25,961 nt of DNA. Origin: Lysobacteraceae bacterium. GTDB lineage: Bacteria > Pseudomonadota > Gammaproteobacteria > Xanthomonadales > Xanthomonadaceae. How positions within the stretch are numbered: position 1 is the first letter of the stretch; each line of letters begins with the position of its first letter. Both the position numbers and the translations under genes were made by a program. Positions 1 to 7,391 of this stretch are shown here, in pieces. The stretch is taken from NCBI GenBank assembly GCA_027483745.1, contig JAIXTZ010000100.1, positions 1-25,961 on the forward strand, written 5' to 3'. The notes below the pieces were generated by a model. The model ran no database searches. It was not told the DNA's origin and was given only the letters and a program-made list of their open reading frames with translations.

Positions 1-1034
1 GTGCCGGTGTCGATCACGCGGTCGAAGGGGCGCACGGTGCGCGAGGCGAGGTCGACGTTCGGCGGCGTGTAGCCGAGCTCGCTGATGATTCCCCAGAAAT
101 GGCGCCGCGGATTGGCGTTCGGATTCGGCCCGATGCCATACAGCGATGAGGCGAAGCCCGGCGTTCCGCGGAAGGTGGGCGCCACACCGGCCAGCACCTG
201 CGCGTAGCCCTCCGGCCGCTGGCGGGTGACGTCGAACGCGAACAGGGCTTCGGTGTTCTCCCAGCCTTGGAACAGCAGCTGGCCGCGCAGGCCAAGGTTG
301 TCGAGCTCGTTGGTGTCGCGCCCGGTGAGCACGTTGCGCACCACGCCGTCGCGGCGCGTGCCGGAAAACGAGAGGCGGCCCGCCACGTTCTCGGACAAGG
401 GCCCCGTCACGGAGGCTTTCGCCTGCACGAAGCCTTCGCTGCCGAAGCTCGTTTCGAGGTCGGTCGAGGGCGTGAAGCTCGGGCGGCGCGTGGTGACGAG
501 GATCGCGCCGGCGGTGGTGTTCTTGCCGAACAGCGTGCCCTGCGGGCCGCGCACCACCTCGATGCGCTCGACGTCGATGAAATCGAGCGTGGTGGAGGCC
601 GGGCGCGCGTAGAGCACGCCATCGACGTAGAAGCCGACGCCCGACTCGATGCCGTCGTTGGTGAGGCCGTAGGGCTGGCCGAGACCGCGGATGTTCACCG
701 CCGTGTTGCGTGGGTTGCTGGAATAGAACTGCAGCGAGGGCGTGAGGTTCTGCAGGCGCGACACATTGAACACGCCGCTGCGCGACAGCGTCTCGCGGTT
801 GAGTACGGTGAGCGGGATCGGCACGTCCTGCGCTTCCTCCTCGCGGCGGCGGGCGCCGGTCACTTCGATGGCATCGAGGGTGGCGACCGTGGCGCTGGCG
901 GCGTAGTCGGCGCTGTGATCGGCGGACGTGGCCGTGGAGGTGGCCGGCGCGGCGGTGACCGAGCCCGCGAGTCCGAGCGCCGACAGGGCCAAGGTGAGTC
1001 GAATGCTTGCCGAAAGGGGAGGAAGGGTCGTCAT
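1..1034 (-). CDS. TonB-dependent outer-membrane receptor, N-terminal part (cut by window edge)
   Basis: The reading frame starts at an ATG complementary to 1032-1034 and stays open to base 1, giving about 344 residues of a receptor that is normally 700 or more. It begins with a signal peptide (SIRLTLALSALGLAGSVTAA), then a TonB-box-like segment (LDAIEVTGARRR), then the plug domain with typical motifs: VNIRGLG, a GFYVDGV stretch, IEVVRGPQGTLFGKN and AGAILVTTRRP. The first barrel strands follow. Such receptors import substrates across the outer membrane using TonB-ExbBD energy. The substrate cannot be read from the sequence. The gene is divergent from an Rrf2 regulator and sulfate transporter genes, and shares an intergenic region holding two palindromic repeats, so an organosulfur or sulfate-ester ligand is a reasonable inference. 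Iron chelates remain possible. Confidence 0.9.
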   Translation of the reverse strand, partial: MTTLPPLSASIRLTLALSALGLAGSVTAAPATSTATSADHSADYAASATVATLDAIEVTGARRREEEAQDVPIPLTVLNRETLSRSGVFNVSRLQNLTPSLQFYSSNPRNTAVNIRGLGQPYGLTNDGIESGVGFYVDGVLYARPASTTLDFIDVERIEVVRGPQGTLFGKNTTAGAILVTTRRPSFTPSTDLETSFGSEGFVQAKASVTGPLSENVAGRLSFSGTRRDGVVRNVLTGRDTNELDNLGLRGQLLFQGWENTEALFAFDVTRQRPEGYAQVLAGVAPTFRGTPGFASSLYGIGPNPNANPRRHFWGIISELGYTPPNVDLASRTVRPFDRVIDTG

Positions 1035-1088
1035 GGCGGCCACGCTGGGGAGGGGCGGCCAGAATTGCTTTAGGCGTCGCGGACTTAC

Positions 1089-1115
1089 GAATGCCTACCG
1101 GTTATGTGGACATTC
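1089..1115. promoter_or_regulatory. 27-bp palindromic repeat, copy 1 (putative Rrf2 operator)
   Basis: The element opens with GAATGCCTACCGGTTATG and closes with GACATTC. Its outer arms GAATG.C.AC and GT.G.CATTC form an inverted repeat. It recurs nearly unchanged 37 bp downstream. It lies between the divergent receptor and the Rrf2 gene. Dyad symmetry, duplication and position suggest a binding site for the adjacent Rrf2 dimer; binding itself is inferred. Confidence 0.6.
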
Positions 1116-1125
1116 GGCTTGCCGT

Positions 1126-1152
1126 GAATGCCTACCGGTCATGTAGACATTT
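1126..1152. promoter_or_regulatory. 27-bp palindromic repeat, copy 2 (putative Rrf2 operator)
   Basis: This copy differs from copy 1 at three positions: T to C at position 15, G to A at position 20, and the final C to T. The copies start 37 bp apart, about 3.5 helical turns, so they lie on roughly opposite faces of the helix. The near identity of two copies in otherwise unique intergenic DNA is the main evidence for function. Confidence 0.6.
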
Positions 1153-1210
1153 CCGGGAGCACCGAGCGCCGGGCATAAGCACATACCTCGGCGGCGTTTC
1201 CGCCCGCCCG

Positions 1211-1239
1211 GCATTTCCCATGGAATCACTCGGAAATGC
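1211..1239 (+). promoter_or_regulatory. Inverted repeat covering the Rrf2 gene start codon
   Basis: The arms GCATTTCC (1211-1218) and GGAAATGC (1232-1239) are perfectly complementary over 8 bp with a 13-nt loop. The second arm contains the ATG of the regulator (1236-1238), and the loop holds the only GGAA that could serve as a ribosome-binding site. An RNA hairpin here could limit translation, or the DNA could be an operator. Either role is inference. Confidence 0.35.
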
Positions 1240-1676
1240 TCACCCGAAAAGCCAAGTACGCCCTCCGCGCCCTCGTGGTTCTGGCCCGGAATCCCGGCCA
1301 GCCCATGCCGGCCCACCGCATCGCGCGGGAGGCCCGCGTGCCCGAGAAGTTCCTCGAGACGATCCTTGTCGAACTCAGGCTCGGCGGGTTCGTCGAGAGC
1401 CGCCGCGGTCTGCAGGGCGGGCATGCGCTGGCCCGGCCGGCCGAAAGCATGGCCGTCGGCGACCTGATCCGCTGCATCGACGGCCCGATCGCGCCGCTGC
1501 GTTGCGCCAGCGTCACCGCCTTCGAGCCGTGCAGCGATTGCCCGGATCCCGCCCGCTGCGCCGTGCGCGACCTGATGGCCGACGTGCGCGAAGCCATGAG
1601 CAACGTCCTCGACCGTCGCAGCTTGCGCGTACTGGCCGATCACGCCGCCGCGCTCGAACCCTTGCTCATCGACTGA
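1236..1676 (+). CDS. Rrf2-family transcriptional regulator with cysteine cluster
   Basis: This is a 146-residue protein of normal Rrf2 length. A winged helix-turn-helix fills roughly residues 1-60, starting MLTRKAKYALRALVVLA and including the recognition segment VPEKFLETILVEL and the wing GLQGGHALAR. The effector region has cysteines at 80, 90, 99, 102 and 108 (C90-x8-C99-x2-C102-x5-C108). IscR and NsrR use a shorter three-cysteine array for an Fe-S cluster, so an Fe-S cluster or thiol sensor is possible here but not shown. It precedes a YezD gene and the sulfate importer. Known Rrf2 members such as CymR control cysteine and sulfur genes, so a sulfur-status repressor is the likely role. The ATG has only a weak ribosome-binding site and lies within a small inverted repeat. 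Confidence 0.88.
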   Translation: MLTRKAKYALRALVVLARNPGQPMPAHRIAREARVPEKFLETILVELRLGGFVESRRGLQGGHALARPAESMAVGDLIRCIDGPIAPLRCASVTAFEPCSDCPDPARCAVRDLMADVREAMSNVLDRRSLRVLADHAAALEPLLID

Positions 1677-1705
1677 ACCCCACACCGCTCCGACCGGAGG
1701 CTCCC

Positions 1706-1900
1706 ATGTCCGCCCGCCCCCCGCTGCATCTTTCCCCGACCCGTACCGAATCGCGCCCGGCCGAGCGCCTCAGCGAGGAGGAGGCCGCCGTGATCCGCGC
1801 CATCCGCGGGACGGCCTTCGGGGCCATCGAAGTGGTGCTGCACCAAGCCCGCATCGTCCAGGTGGTCCGCAGCGAGAAGACTCGCTTCGACGCGCCTTGA
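1706..1900 (+). CDS. Small YezD/DUF2292-family protein
   Basis: This 64-residue protein has a good ribosome-binding site (CCGGAGG at 1694-1700) before its ATG and begins 29 nt after the Rrf2 stop. The first 20 residues look disordered. The rest fits the DUF2292/YezD pattern: an acidic helix (LSEEEAAVIRAIRG), then FGAIEVVLHQARIVQVVRSEKTR, a short beta hairpin ending in a basic segment. Family members are about 55-65 residues and often lie next to sulfate or cysteine genes, which fits this location. The biochemical function is unknown. Possible roles are a small nucleic-acid-binding or regulatory partner of the sulfur genes. Confidence 0.75.
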   Translation: MSARPPLHLSPTRTESRPAERLSEEEAAVIRAIRGTAFGAIEVVLHQARIVQVVRSEKTRFDAP

Positions 1901-2083
1901 CCCGCGTCAAGGTCGGCTCCCTCGGCGCACACCACCGTCGCCATCCCGGCGGACGTGGGAAAGCGGGCCCCGCCCTGCGTCTGGTTTTCCGAATCTTTTC
2001 CGTACCGCAAACACTCTTTGAACACCCGCGCCACTAAACCGTTCCAAGGCGCGATGCGTGCCCCACTGCCCCAGGACACTTTC

Positions 2084-3115
2084 ATGAAAAACGCCAGAGC
2101 CCCCATCGCCCAGCGCCTTCGCATCGGCCTGTTCGCCGTGCTCGCCGCGACCCTGCCAGGCGTCCTGCTGGCTAGCACCACGTTGCTCAATGTCAGCTAC
2201 GACCCCACCCGCGAGCTCTACCAGGAGGTCAATGCCGCCTTCGCCTCGCAGTGGAAGGCGAAGACGGGCGAGGACCTGCGCATCCAGACCTCGCATGGCG
2301 GCTCCGGCAAGCAGGCTCGTTCGGTCATCGATGGCCTGCGCGCCGACGTGGTGACGCTGGCGCTCTCCGGTGACATCGACAGCATCGCCACCCATGCGCG
2401 CGCCTTGCCCGCGAACTGGCAGTCCCGCCTGCCCAACAACAGTTCGCCCTACACCTCGACGATTGTCTTCCTCGTCCGCAAGGGCAACCCGAAGGGCATC
2501 CGCGACTGGGGCGACCTGGCGAAGCCCGGCGTGGGGGTGGTGACGCCGAATCCGAAGACCTCGGGCGGTGCGCGCTGGAACTACCTGGCCGCGTGGGCGT
2601 GGGGGCAGCGCGCCTTCGCCAACGACGAAGCCAAGGTCCGCGCCTTCGTCGGTTCGGTGTATCGCAATGCGCCCCTGCTCGACACCGGCGCGCGCGGTTC
2701 GACCACGACCTTCGTGCAGCGACGCATCGGCGACGTGCTGGTCGCGTGGGAGAACGAGGCGTTGCTCGTGCTGGCGCAGCCCGGCGGCGACCAGTACGAA
2801 CTGGTGGTGCCTTCGCTGTCCATCCTCGCCGAGCCGCCGGTGGCCATCGTCGACCGCAACGTCGACGCCCGCGGCACGCGCGCCGTGGCGCAGGCTTACC
2901 TCGAGTTCCTGTACACGCCGGCCGGCCAGGCGCTGGCCGCGAAGCACCATTTCCGTCCGTCGCGCCGCGAGGGCCTCGATGCGGCGTTGCTCGCGCCGTT
3001 CAAGCCGGTCGAGCTCGTCGACATCGCGCACTTCGGCGGTTGGGCGCAGGCGCAGCGCACGCACTTCGCGGAAGGCGGCGTGTTCGACCAGATCTTCCAG
3101 CTCGGCGCCCGCTGA
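2084..3115 (+). CDS. sbp: Periplasmic sulfate-binding protein of the sulfate ABC importer
   Basis: This 343-residue protein binds sulfate (or thiosulfate) in the periplasm and delivers it to CysT-CysW-CysA. A signal peptide covers about residues 1-31 ([21 protein letters not shown]). The mature protein shows family hallmarks: [12 protein letters not shown] (34-45), [16 protein letters not shown] (70-85), [13 protein letters not shown], and [17 protein letters not shown]. The start at 2084 was chosen because it gives a clean signal peptide and has AGGA at 2073-2076; an in-frame ATG at 2054 is less likely. The 183-bp gap before it (1901-2083) probably holds a promoter, but I see no confident -35/-10 pair and no copy of the 27-bp repeats there. 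The gene leads the importer operon, with cysT starting 6 nt after its stop. The name cysP is the main alternative. Confidence 0.93.
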   Translation: MKNARAPIAQRLRIGLFAVLAATLPGVLLASTTLLNVSYDPTRELYQEVNAAFASQWKAKTGEDLRIQTSHGGSGKQARSVIDGLRADVVTLALSGDIDSIATHARALPANWQSRLPNNSSPYTSTIVFLVRKGNPKGIRDWGDLAKPGVGVVTPNPKTSGGARWNYLAAWAWGQRAFANDEAKVRAFVGSVYRNAPLLDTGARGSTTTFVQRRIGDVLVAWENEALLVLAQPGGDQYELVVPSLSILAEPPVAIVDRNVDARGTRAVAQAYLEFLYTPAGQALAAKHHFRPSRREGLDAALLAPFKPVELVDIAHFGGWAQAQRTHFAEGGVFDQIFQLGAR

Positions 3116-3121
3116 CCGACC

Positions 3122-4009
3122 ATGAGCGCCGTGATCGAGCAAACGCCATTGGGCGCGTCATCGACGGACGCTGCCGCACGCCGTGCAGCGTCGCGGCCCC
3201 GCTGGCGCGACCCGGTGCCGGGTTTCGGCCTGACGCTGGGCCTGTCGCTGGCGTGGCTGGGCGCGGTGATCCTGCTGCCGCTGGCCGCGCTGGTCCTGCG
3301 CAGCGTCGATCTCGGCCTCGAGGGCTGGTGGCAGTTGCTGCAGAGCGAGCGCGTGCAGCACGCGCTCTGGCTCAGCTTCTCCACCGCGTTTCTCGCCGCC
3401 GCTATCGCTTCCGCCGCGGGCACGCTCATCGCGTGGGTGCTCGTGCGCTATTCGTTTCCGGGTCGGAAGCTGATCGACGCGATGGTCGACCTGCCGTTCG
3501 CCCTGCCCACCGCGGTGGCCGGCATCGCCCTGACCGCCCTCTATTCGGGCACCGGCTGGGTCGGGCAATTCCTTGAGCCGCTCGGCCTCGCCGTCGCGCA
3601 GCGTCCCGCCGGCATCGTGCTGGCGCTGGTCTTCATCGGCCTGCCGTTCGCGGTGCGCACGCTGCAGCCCATCCTTGAAACCGCCACCCGCGAGTTCGAG
3701 GAGGCCGCGGCCACGCTCGGGGCCTCGCGCTGGACCATCGTGCGCCGGGTGGTGTTCCCGCCGCTGTTCCCGGCCATCCTGACCGGCTTCAGCCTCGCTT
3801 TCGCGCGAGGCCTCGGCGAGTACGGCTCGGTGATCTTCATCGCCGGCAACATCCCCTTCGTCTCCGAGATCGCGCCGCTGCTGATCGTCATCCGGCTCGA
3901 GGAGTACGACTACGCTGGCGCCACCGGTATCGCCACGCTGATGCTCGCCATCAGCTTCCTCACCCTGCTGGCCCTGGGCCTGCTGCAGCGGAAGACTCGC
4001 CATGGCTGA
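3122..4009 (+). CDS. cysT: Sulfate ABC transporter permease CysT
   Basis: This 295-residue inner-membrane permease is the first of the two membrane subunits of the sulfate/thiosulfate importer. A soluble N-terminus of about 35 residues is followed by around six hydrophobic spans. Typical sequences are [25 protein letters not shown] and, in the cytoplasmic coupling loop that contacts the ATPase, [32 protein letters not shown]. The later [19 protein letters not shown] is characteristic of CysT/CysU. It starts 6 nt after sbp and ends 8 nt inside cysW, so the genes are translationally coupled. Confidence 0.94.
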   Translation: MSAVIEQTPLGASSTDAAARRAASRPRWRDPVPGFGLTLGLSLAWLGAVILLPLAALVLRSVDLGLEGWWQLLQSERVQHALWLSFSTAFLAAAIASAAGTLIAWVLVRYSFPGRKLIDAMVDLPFALPTAVAGIALTALYSGTGWVGQFLEPLGLAVAQRPAGIVLALVFIGLPFAVRTLQPILETATREFEEAAATLGASRWTIVRRVVFPPLFPAILTGFSLAFARGLGEYGSVIFIAGNIPFVSEIAPLLIVIRLEEYDYAGATGIATLMLAISFLTLLALGLLQRKTRHG

Positions 4010-4844
4010 TCGCGCCCTCGACGAACCGCTGTGGCTGCGGGTGCTCCTGATCGTGCTGGCGGTCGGCCTGATGGCGGCCCTCGTGCTGCTGCCTTTGGCC
4101 GTCGTGATGGTGGAGGCGTTCGCCCAGGGCGTGCAGGCCTGGTGGGCGGCCGTCGATGAACCCGACACCCGCGCCGCCATCGCACTCACGCTCACCGTCG
4201 CCGCCATCGCCGTGCCCTTGAACGCGGTCTTCGGCCTCGCCACGGCATGGGCGGTGACGAAGTTCGAGTTCCGCGGCAAGCGCCTGCTGCTGGCCCTGAT
4301 CGACCTGCCGTTCGCGATCTCGCCGGTGGTCTCTGGTCTGGTGCTGGTGCTGCTGTTCGGCGCGCACGGCTGGTTCGGTGCGTGGTTGCAGGAGCACGAC
4401 ATCCAAATCCTGTTCGCCACGCCCGGCATCGTCCTCGCCACGGTGTTCGTCACCTTTCCCTTCGTCGCCCGCGAGCTGATCCCCTTGATGCAATCGCAGG
4501 GCCGCGATGAAGAGGAGGCCGCGGCCTCGCTCGGCGCCGGTGGATTCCGCCTGTTCTGGCGGGTCACCTTGCCCAACATCCAGTGGGCGCTGCTCTACGG
4601 CGTGCTGCTCTGCAATGCCCGTGCGATGGGCGAGTTCGGCGCGGTGTCGGTGGTGTCCGGCCACATTCGCGGGCTCACCAACACCTTGCCGCTGCAGGTC
4701 GAGATCCTGCACGGCGAGTTCCAGTTCCAGGCGGCCTTCGCGGTCGCGTCCCTGCTCACCCTGCTGGCCCTCGTCACGCTCGTGGCGAAGGCCTGGCTCG
4801 AACACCGCCATGGCGACGCGCTCGCCGTCGGCGCGCGGCACTGA
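4002..4844 (+). CDS. cysW: Sulfate ABC transporter permease CysW
   Basis: This is the second membrane subunit of the sulfate importer, 280 residues. It pairs with CysT to form the channel. It shows the permease coupling loop [20 protein letters not shown] followed by [39 protein letters not shown], which is typical of CysW, and several hydrophobic spans, including the first at about residues 12-38. Its ATG lies inside the cysT stop region (8-nt overlap). cysA begins 10 nt after its stop with a GGAG ribosome-binding site. Gene order and overlap indicate one transcript from sbp to cysA. Confidence 0.94.
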   Translation: MADRALDEPLWLRVLLIVLAVGLMAALVLLPLAVVMVEAFAQGVQAWWAAVDEPDTRAAIALTLTVAAIAVPLNAVFGLATAWAVTKFEFRGKRLLLALIDLPFAISPVVSGLVLVLLFGAHGWFGAWLQEHDIQILFATPGIVLATVFVTFPFVARELIPLMQSQGRDEEEAAASLGAGGFRLFWRVTLPNIQWALLYGVLLCNARAMGEFGAVSVVSGHIRGLTNTLPLQVEILHGEFQFQAAFAVASLLTLLALVTLVAKAWLEHRHGDALAVGARH

Positions 4845-4854
4845 GGAGACACCC

Positions 4855-5901
4855 ATGCAACTCACGCTCGAAGGCCTGTCGAAGCGCTTCGCCAGCACCG
4901 TCGCCCTGGACCGCGTCGACCTCGCCGTCGGCAGCGGCGAATTGATCGCGCTGCTCGGGCCCTCGGGCTCGGGCAAGACGACCCTGCTGCGGGCCATCGC
5001 CGGCCTGCTGCCGGTGGATGCCGGCCGCATCCTGTTCGGCGACCTCGACGCCACGGCGCTCAGCCTGCGCGAGCGCCGCGTCGGCTTCGTCTTCCAGCAC
5101 TACGCGCTGTTCAAGCACCTTACCGTGGCCGAGAACATCGCCTTCGGGCCGGAAAGCCAGCCGAGGAGCGAGCGACCGTCGAAAGCGGAGATCGCCCGGC
5201 GCGTCGAGGACCTGCTGGAGCGCATGCAGCTCGGCGGCTATGGCGGCCGTTACCCGGAGCAGCTCAGCGGCGGCCAGCGCCAGCGCGTGGCCTTGGCGCG
5301 TGCCTTGGCCATCCAGCCGCGCCTGCTGCTGCTCGACGAGCCCTTCGGCGCGCTCGATGCCAAGGTGCGCGTGGAGCTGCGGCGCTGGCTGCGCCAGGTG
5401 CACGATGACACCGGCCACACCACGCTGTTCGTGACCCACGATCAGGAAGAAGCGCTGGAGCTGGCCGACCGCGTGGTGGTGTTCAATGCCGGCCGGATCG
5501 AGCAGGTCGGCACGCCGGACGAGGTGTATCGGCAGCCTCGGAGCCGCTTCGTGTTCGACTTCATCGGCCGCGGCGGCCGCATCGACGGCGAGTTGGTGGC
5601 CGAGGGTTTCCGCGTTCCCGGCATCGACGCCGTCGTCCCGGTGGCTCGCCGCATCGGCGGTGCGCTCGGCCCCGCCGGCTTGCACCTCCGGCCCTACGAG
5701 TTGCGCGTGGTGGGCGAGGGCGAAGGCCTGCCGGCGGAAGTGCGCGGCCTTCGGCGCATCGGCGCGCGCAACACCCTGGAGCTCAGCGTGGCCGGGCAGG
5801 GTGGCGTGATCGAAGTCGACCTCGACGCGGCGCAGCCGCTGCCTTCGCGTGGCCAGCACGTGCGCCTGCAACCGGTGGGTGGCGTCGCGTTCGCGGGATG
5901 A
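4855..5901 (+). CDS. cysA: Sulfate ABC transporter ATP-binding protein CysA
   Basis: This 348-residue cytoplasmic ATPase powers the CysTW permease. Every nucleotide-binding motif is intact: Walker A GPSGSGKT (35-42), Q-loop at Q81 (FVFQHYALF), signature LSGGQRQR (137-144), Walker [14 protein letters not shown] (157-169) and the switch histidine H195 in VTHDQEEA. Residues after about 240 form a TOBE-like regulatory domain, as in CysA and other CUT1-like importers, and the length is normal for CysA. The ATG at 4855 follows GAGGAGAC. It is the last gene of the sulfur operon. The convergent lpxH ends 28 nt downstream and no clear hairpin terminator separates them. Confidence 0.95.
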   Translation: MQLTLEGLSKRFASTVALDRVDLAVGSGELIALLGPSGSGKTTLLRAIAGLLPVDAGRILFGDLDATALSLRERRVGFVFQHYALFKHLTVAENIAFGPESQPRSERPSKAEIARRVEDLLERMQLGGYGGRYPEQLSGGQRQRVALARALAIQPRLLLLDEPFGALDAKVRVELRRWLRQVHDDTGHTTLFVTHDQEEALELADRVVVFNAGRIEQVGTPDEVYRQPRSRFVFDFIGRGGRIDGELVAEGFRVPGIDAVVPVARRIGGALGPAGLHLRPYELRVVGEGEGLPAEVRGLRRIGARNTLELSVAGQGGVIEVDLDAAQPLPSRGQHVRLQPVGGVAFAG

Positions 5902-5929
5902 GGGGTCGCGCTTCGTTCGACCGGACCGA

Positions 5930-6652
5930 CTAGGCCGGCCGGCTCAGCGCGAACCCATCCGCATCGACGCGCAGCACCGAGCCCTGGTCGTACCAGTCGC
6001 CCAGCACGATCCGTTGGCCGTTCCGGCCGTCCGGCAGGTTCACCGAATGCATCGCCGGCCGATGCGTGTGGCCGTGGATCAGGCGCCGGACGCCGTAGAA
6101 GGCCATCACCCGTTCGACCTCCGAAGGCGTGACGTCGCCGATGCTCTCGTCGCGGCCGGACTGCGCCGCGGCGCTGGCGGCGCGGGCCTGTGCGGCGAAG
6201 GCGCGACGCGCGGACAAGGGTTGCGCGAGGAAGCCTTGCTGCCACGCCGGATCACGCACCTGGCGCCGGAAGCCCTGGTAGGCCGCGTCGTCGAGGCAGA
6301 GCAGGTCGCCGTGCATCAGCAGCGTCGGTTCGCCGTCCAGCAGGATGACCGCTGGATCGGGCAGCAGGGTCCAGCCGGCGCGTGCCGCGTAGTCGGAACC
6401 GACGAGGAAATCGCGGTTGCCGCGCAGGAAGGCTACCGGGACGCCGGCATCGCGCAGCGTACGCGTTGCCGCCGCCACGCGGTTCGCGATCTCGCCATCG
6501 TCGTCGTCGCCAAGGAAGGCTTCGAACAGGTCGCCCAGCAGGTAGACCGCCTCCGCCTCGCGGGCCTCGCCGGCGCAGAACGCCTCGAACTGCGCCGTCG
6601 TGTCCGGCCGCGATTCGTCGAGATGCAGGTCGGACAGGAACAGCGTCGTCAT
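5930..6652 (-). CDS. lpxH: UDP-2,3-diacylglucosamine diphosphatase LpxH
   Basis: This 240-residue calcineurin-type metallophosphoesterase cleaves UDP-2,3-diacylglucosamine to lipid X and UMP in lipid A synthesis at the inner membrane. All metal-binding motifs are visible: D8-x-H10 (SDLHLDE), GD41LFEAFLGDD, GN79RDF, H114GD and the terminal H193-G-H195-T-H197 motif (IHGHTHRPA). Length matches the family (about 240). The ATG overlaps the stop of the upstream cyclophilin gene by 4 nt, so the two are cotranscribed and probably translationally coupled, a pairing common in gammaproteobacteria. Confidence 0.95.
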   Translation of the reverse strand: MTTLFLSDLHLDESRPDTTAQFEAFCAGEAREAEAVYLLGDLFEAFLGDDDDGEIANRVAAATRTLRDAGVPVAFLRGNRDFLVGSDYAARAGWTLLPDPAVILLDGEPTLLMHGDLLCLDDAAYQGFRRQVRDPAWQQGFLAQPLSARRAFAAQARAASAAAQSGRDESIGDVTPSEVERVMAFYGVRRLIHGHTHRPAMHSVNLPDGRNGQRIVLGDWYDQGSVLRVDADGFALSRPA

Positions 6653-7269
6653 TGCGCCGTACCGGGCAGGCGCAAGGCACGCTCGATGACGATGGCCTGG
6701 TTCGGCACGCGCGACGGGAAGGGGCCCTGTGCGCCGGTCTCGGCCTTGCGCATTGCGTCCACCACGTCCATGCCCTCGACCACGCGTCCGAAGACCGCGT
6801 AGCCCGCCCCGATGTCGTTGGCTGGATCCACCGGGTCGAACTGGGGGTTGTCGACGACGTTGATGAAGAACTGCGCCGTCGCCGAATCCCGCGTGTCGGG
6901 GCGCCGGGCGGCCGCGATGGTGCCGCGCAGGTTGCTCAGGCCGTTGCCCGCTTCGAGCGGCACCGGGGCGCGTTCGGGCTTGGGTTGCAGGTCGGGCGTG
7001 AAGGCGCCGCCCTGGACCAGCAGGTTGGGCACCACGCGATGGAAGATCGTGCCGTTGTAGTGGCCCGATTCCACGTAGGCGAGGAAGTTCGCCACCGTCT
7101 GCGGGGCCTTGCCCGGGTCGAGCTCGAGCACGATGCGTCCGGCGCTGGTTTCGAGCGCCACGCGCTCCAACGGCACGGCCGGGGCCGGTGGGGCGGGCGC
7201 GGGGGCCGGTACGGCCAAGACGGTGGCGGGCAGGGCGGCCAGCAGCAGGGCGGCAAGCATCAGGCGCAT
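6649..7269 (-). CDS. Periplasmic cyclophilin-type peptidyl-prolyl isomerase
   Basis: This 206-residue protein has an N-terminal signal peptide ([19 protein letters not shown]) followed by a proline/alanine linker and a cyclophilin domain from about residue 34. Cyclophilin markers are [21 protein letters not shown], with the catalytic arginine in FHR, VQGGAF and [12 protein letters not shown], plus [16 protein letters not shown]. It would speed proline cis-trans isomerisation of exported proteins. It resembles PpiA, but a specific symbol is not justified. AAGG lies 8 nt before the ATG, and a CATAAT-like -10 lies about 35 bp upstream on the same strand. lpxH follows with a 4-nt overlap. Confidence 0.9.
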   Translation of the reverse strand: MRLMLAALLLAALPATVLAVPAPAPAPPAPAVPLERVALETSAGRIVLELDPGKAPQTVANFLAYVESGHYNGTIFHRVVPNLLVQGGAFTPDLQPKPERAPVPLEAGNGLSNLRGTIAAARRPDTRDSATAQFFINVVDNPQFDPVDPANDIGAGYAVFGRVVEGMDVVDAMRKAETGAQGPFPSRVPNQAIVIERALRLPGTAQ

Positions 7270-7304
7270 GGATCGGCCTTGGGTGTGAAGACGGGGATGT
7301 GGGG

Positions 7305-7333
7305 ATTATGGGGCCCGCCACTCGACGTACACT
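7305..7333. promoter_or_regulatory. Candidate divergent -10 elements of the cyclophilin gene and gltX
   Basis: In the 122-bp divergent gap, the minus strand carries CATAAT (complement of 7305-7310) and the plus strand carries TACACT (7328-7333). Each is correctly oriented for its gene, giving leaders of roughly 30 and 50 nt. Neither has a convincing TTGACA-like -35 box, so these are -10 candidates only. Confidence 0.35.
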
Positions 7334-7391
7334 AGCGCCCCTCGCGCCGGCCCCCTGCCGGCGCGTTCCCGTTTCCGACCCGGCCGCACCC

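Noticed and set aside
3158..4579. Long antisense frame opposite cysT/cysW
   Set aside because: Serine/arginine- and glutamine-rich shadow of two well-supported permease genes.
5930..5945. GGCCGGCCGGC palindrome between cysA and lpxH as a terminator
   Set aside because: It lies in the lpxH end, has no T-run and is expected by chance in such GC-rich DNA.
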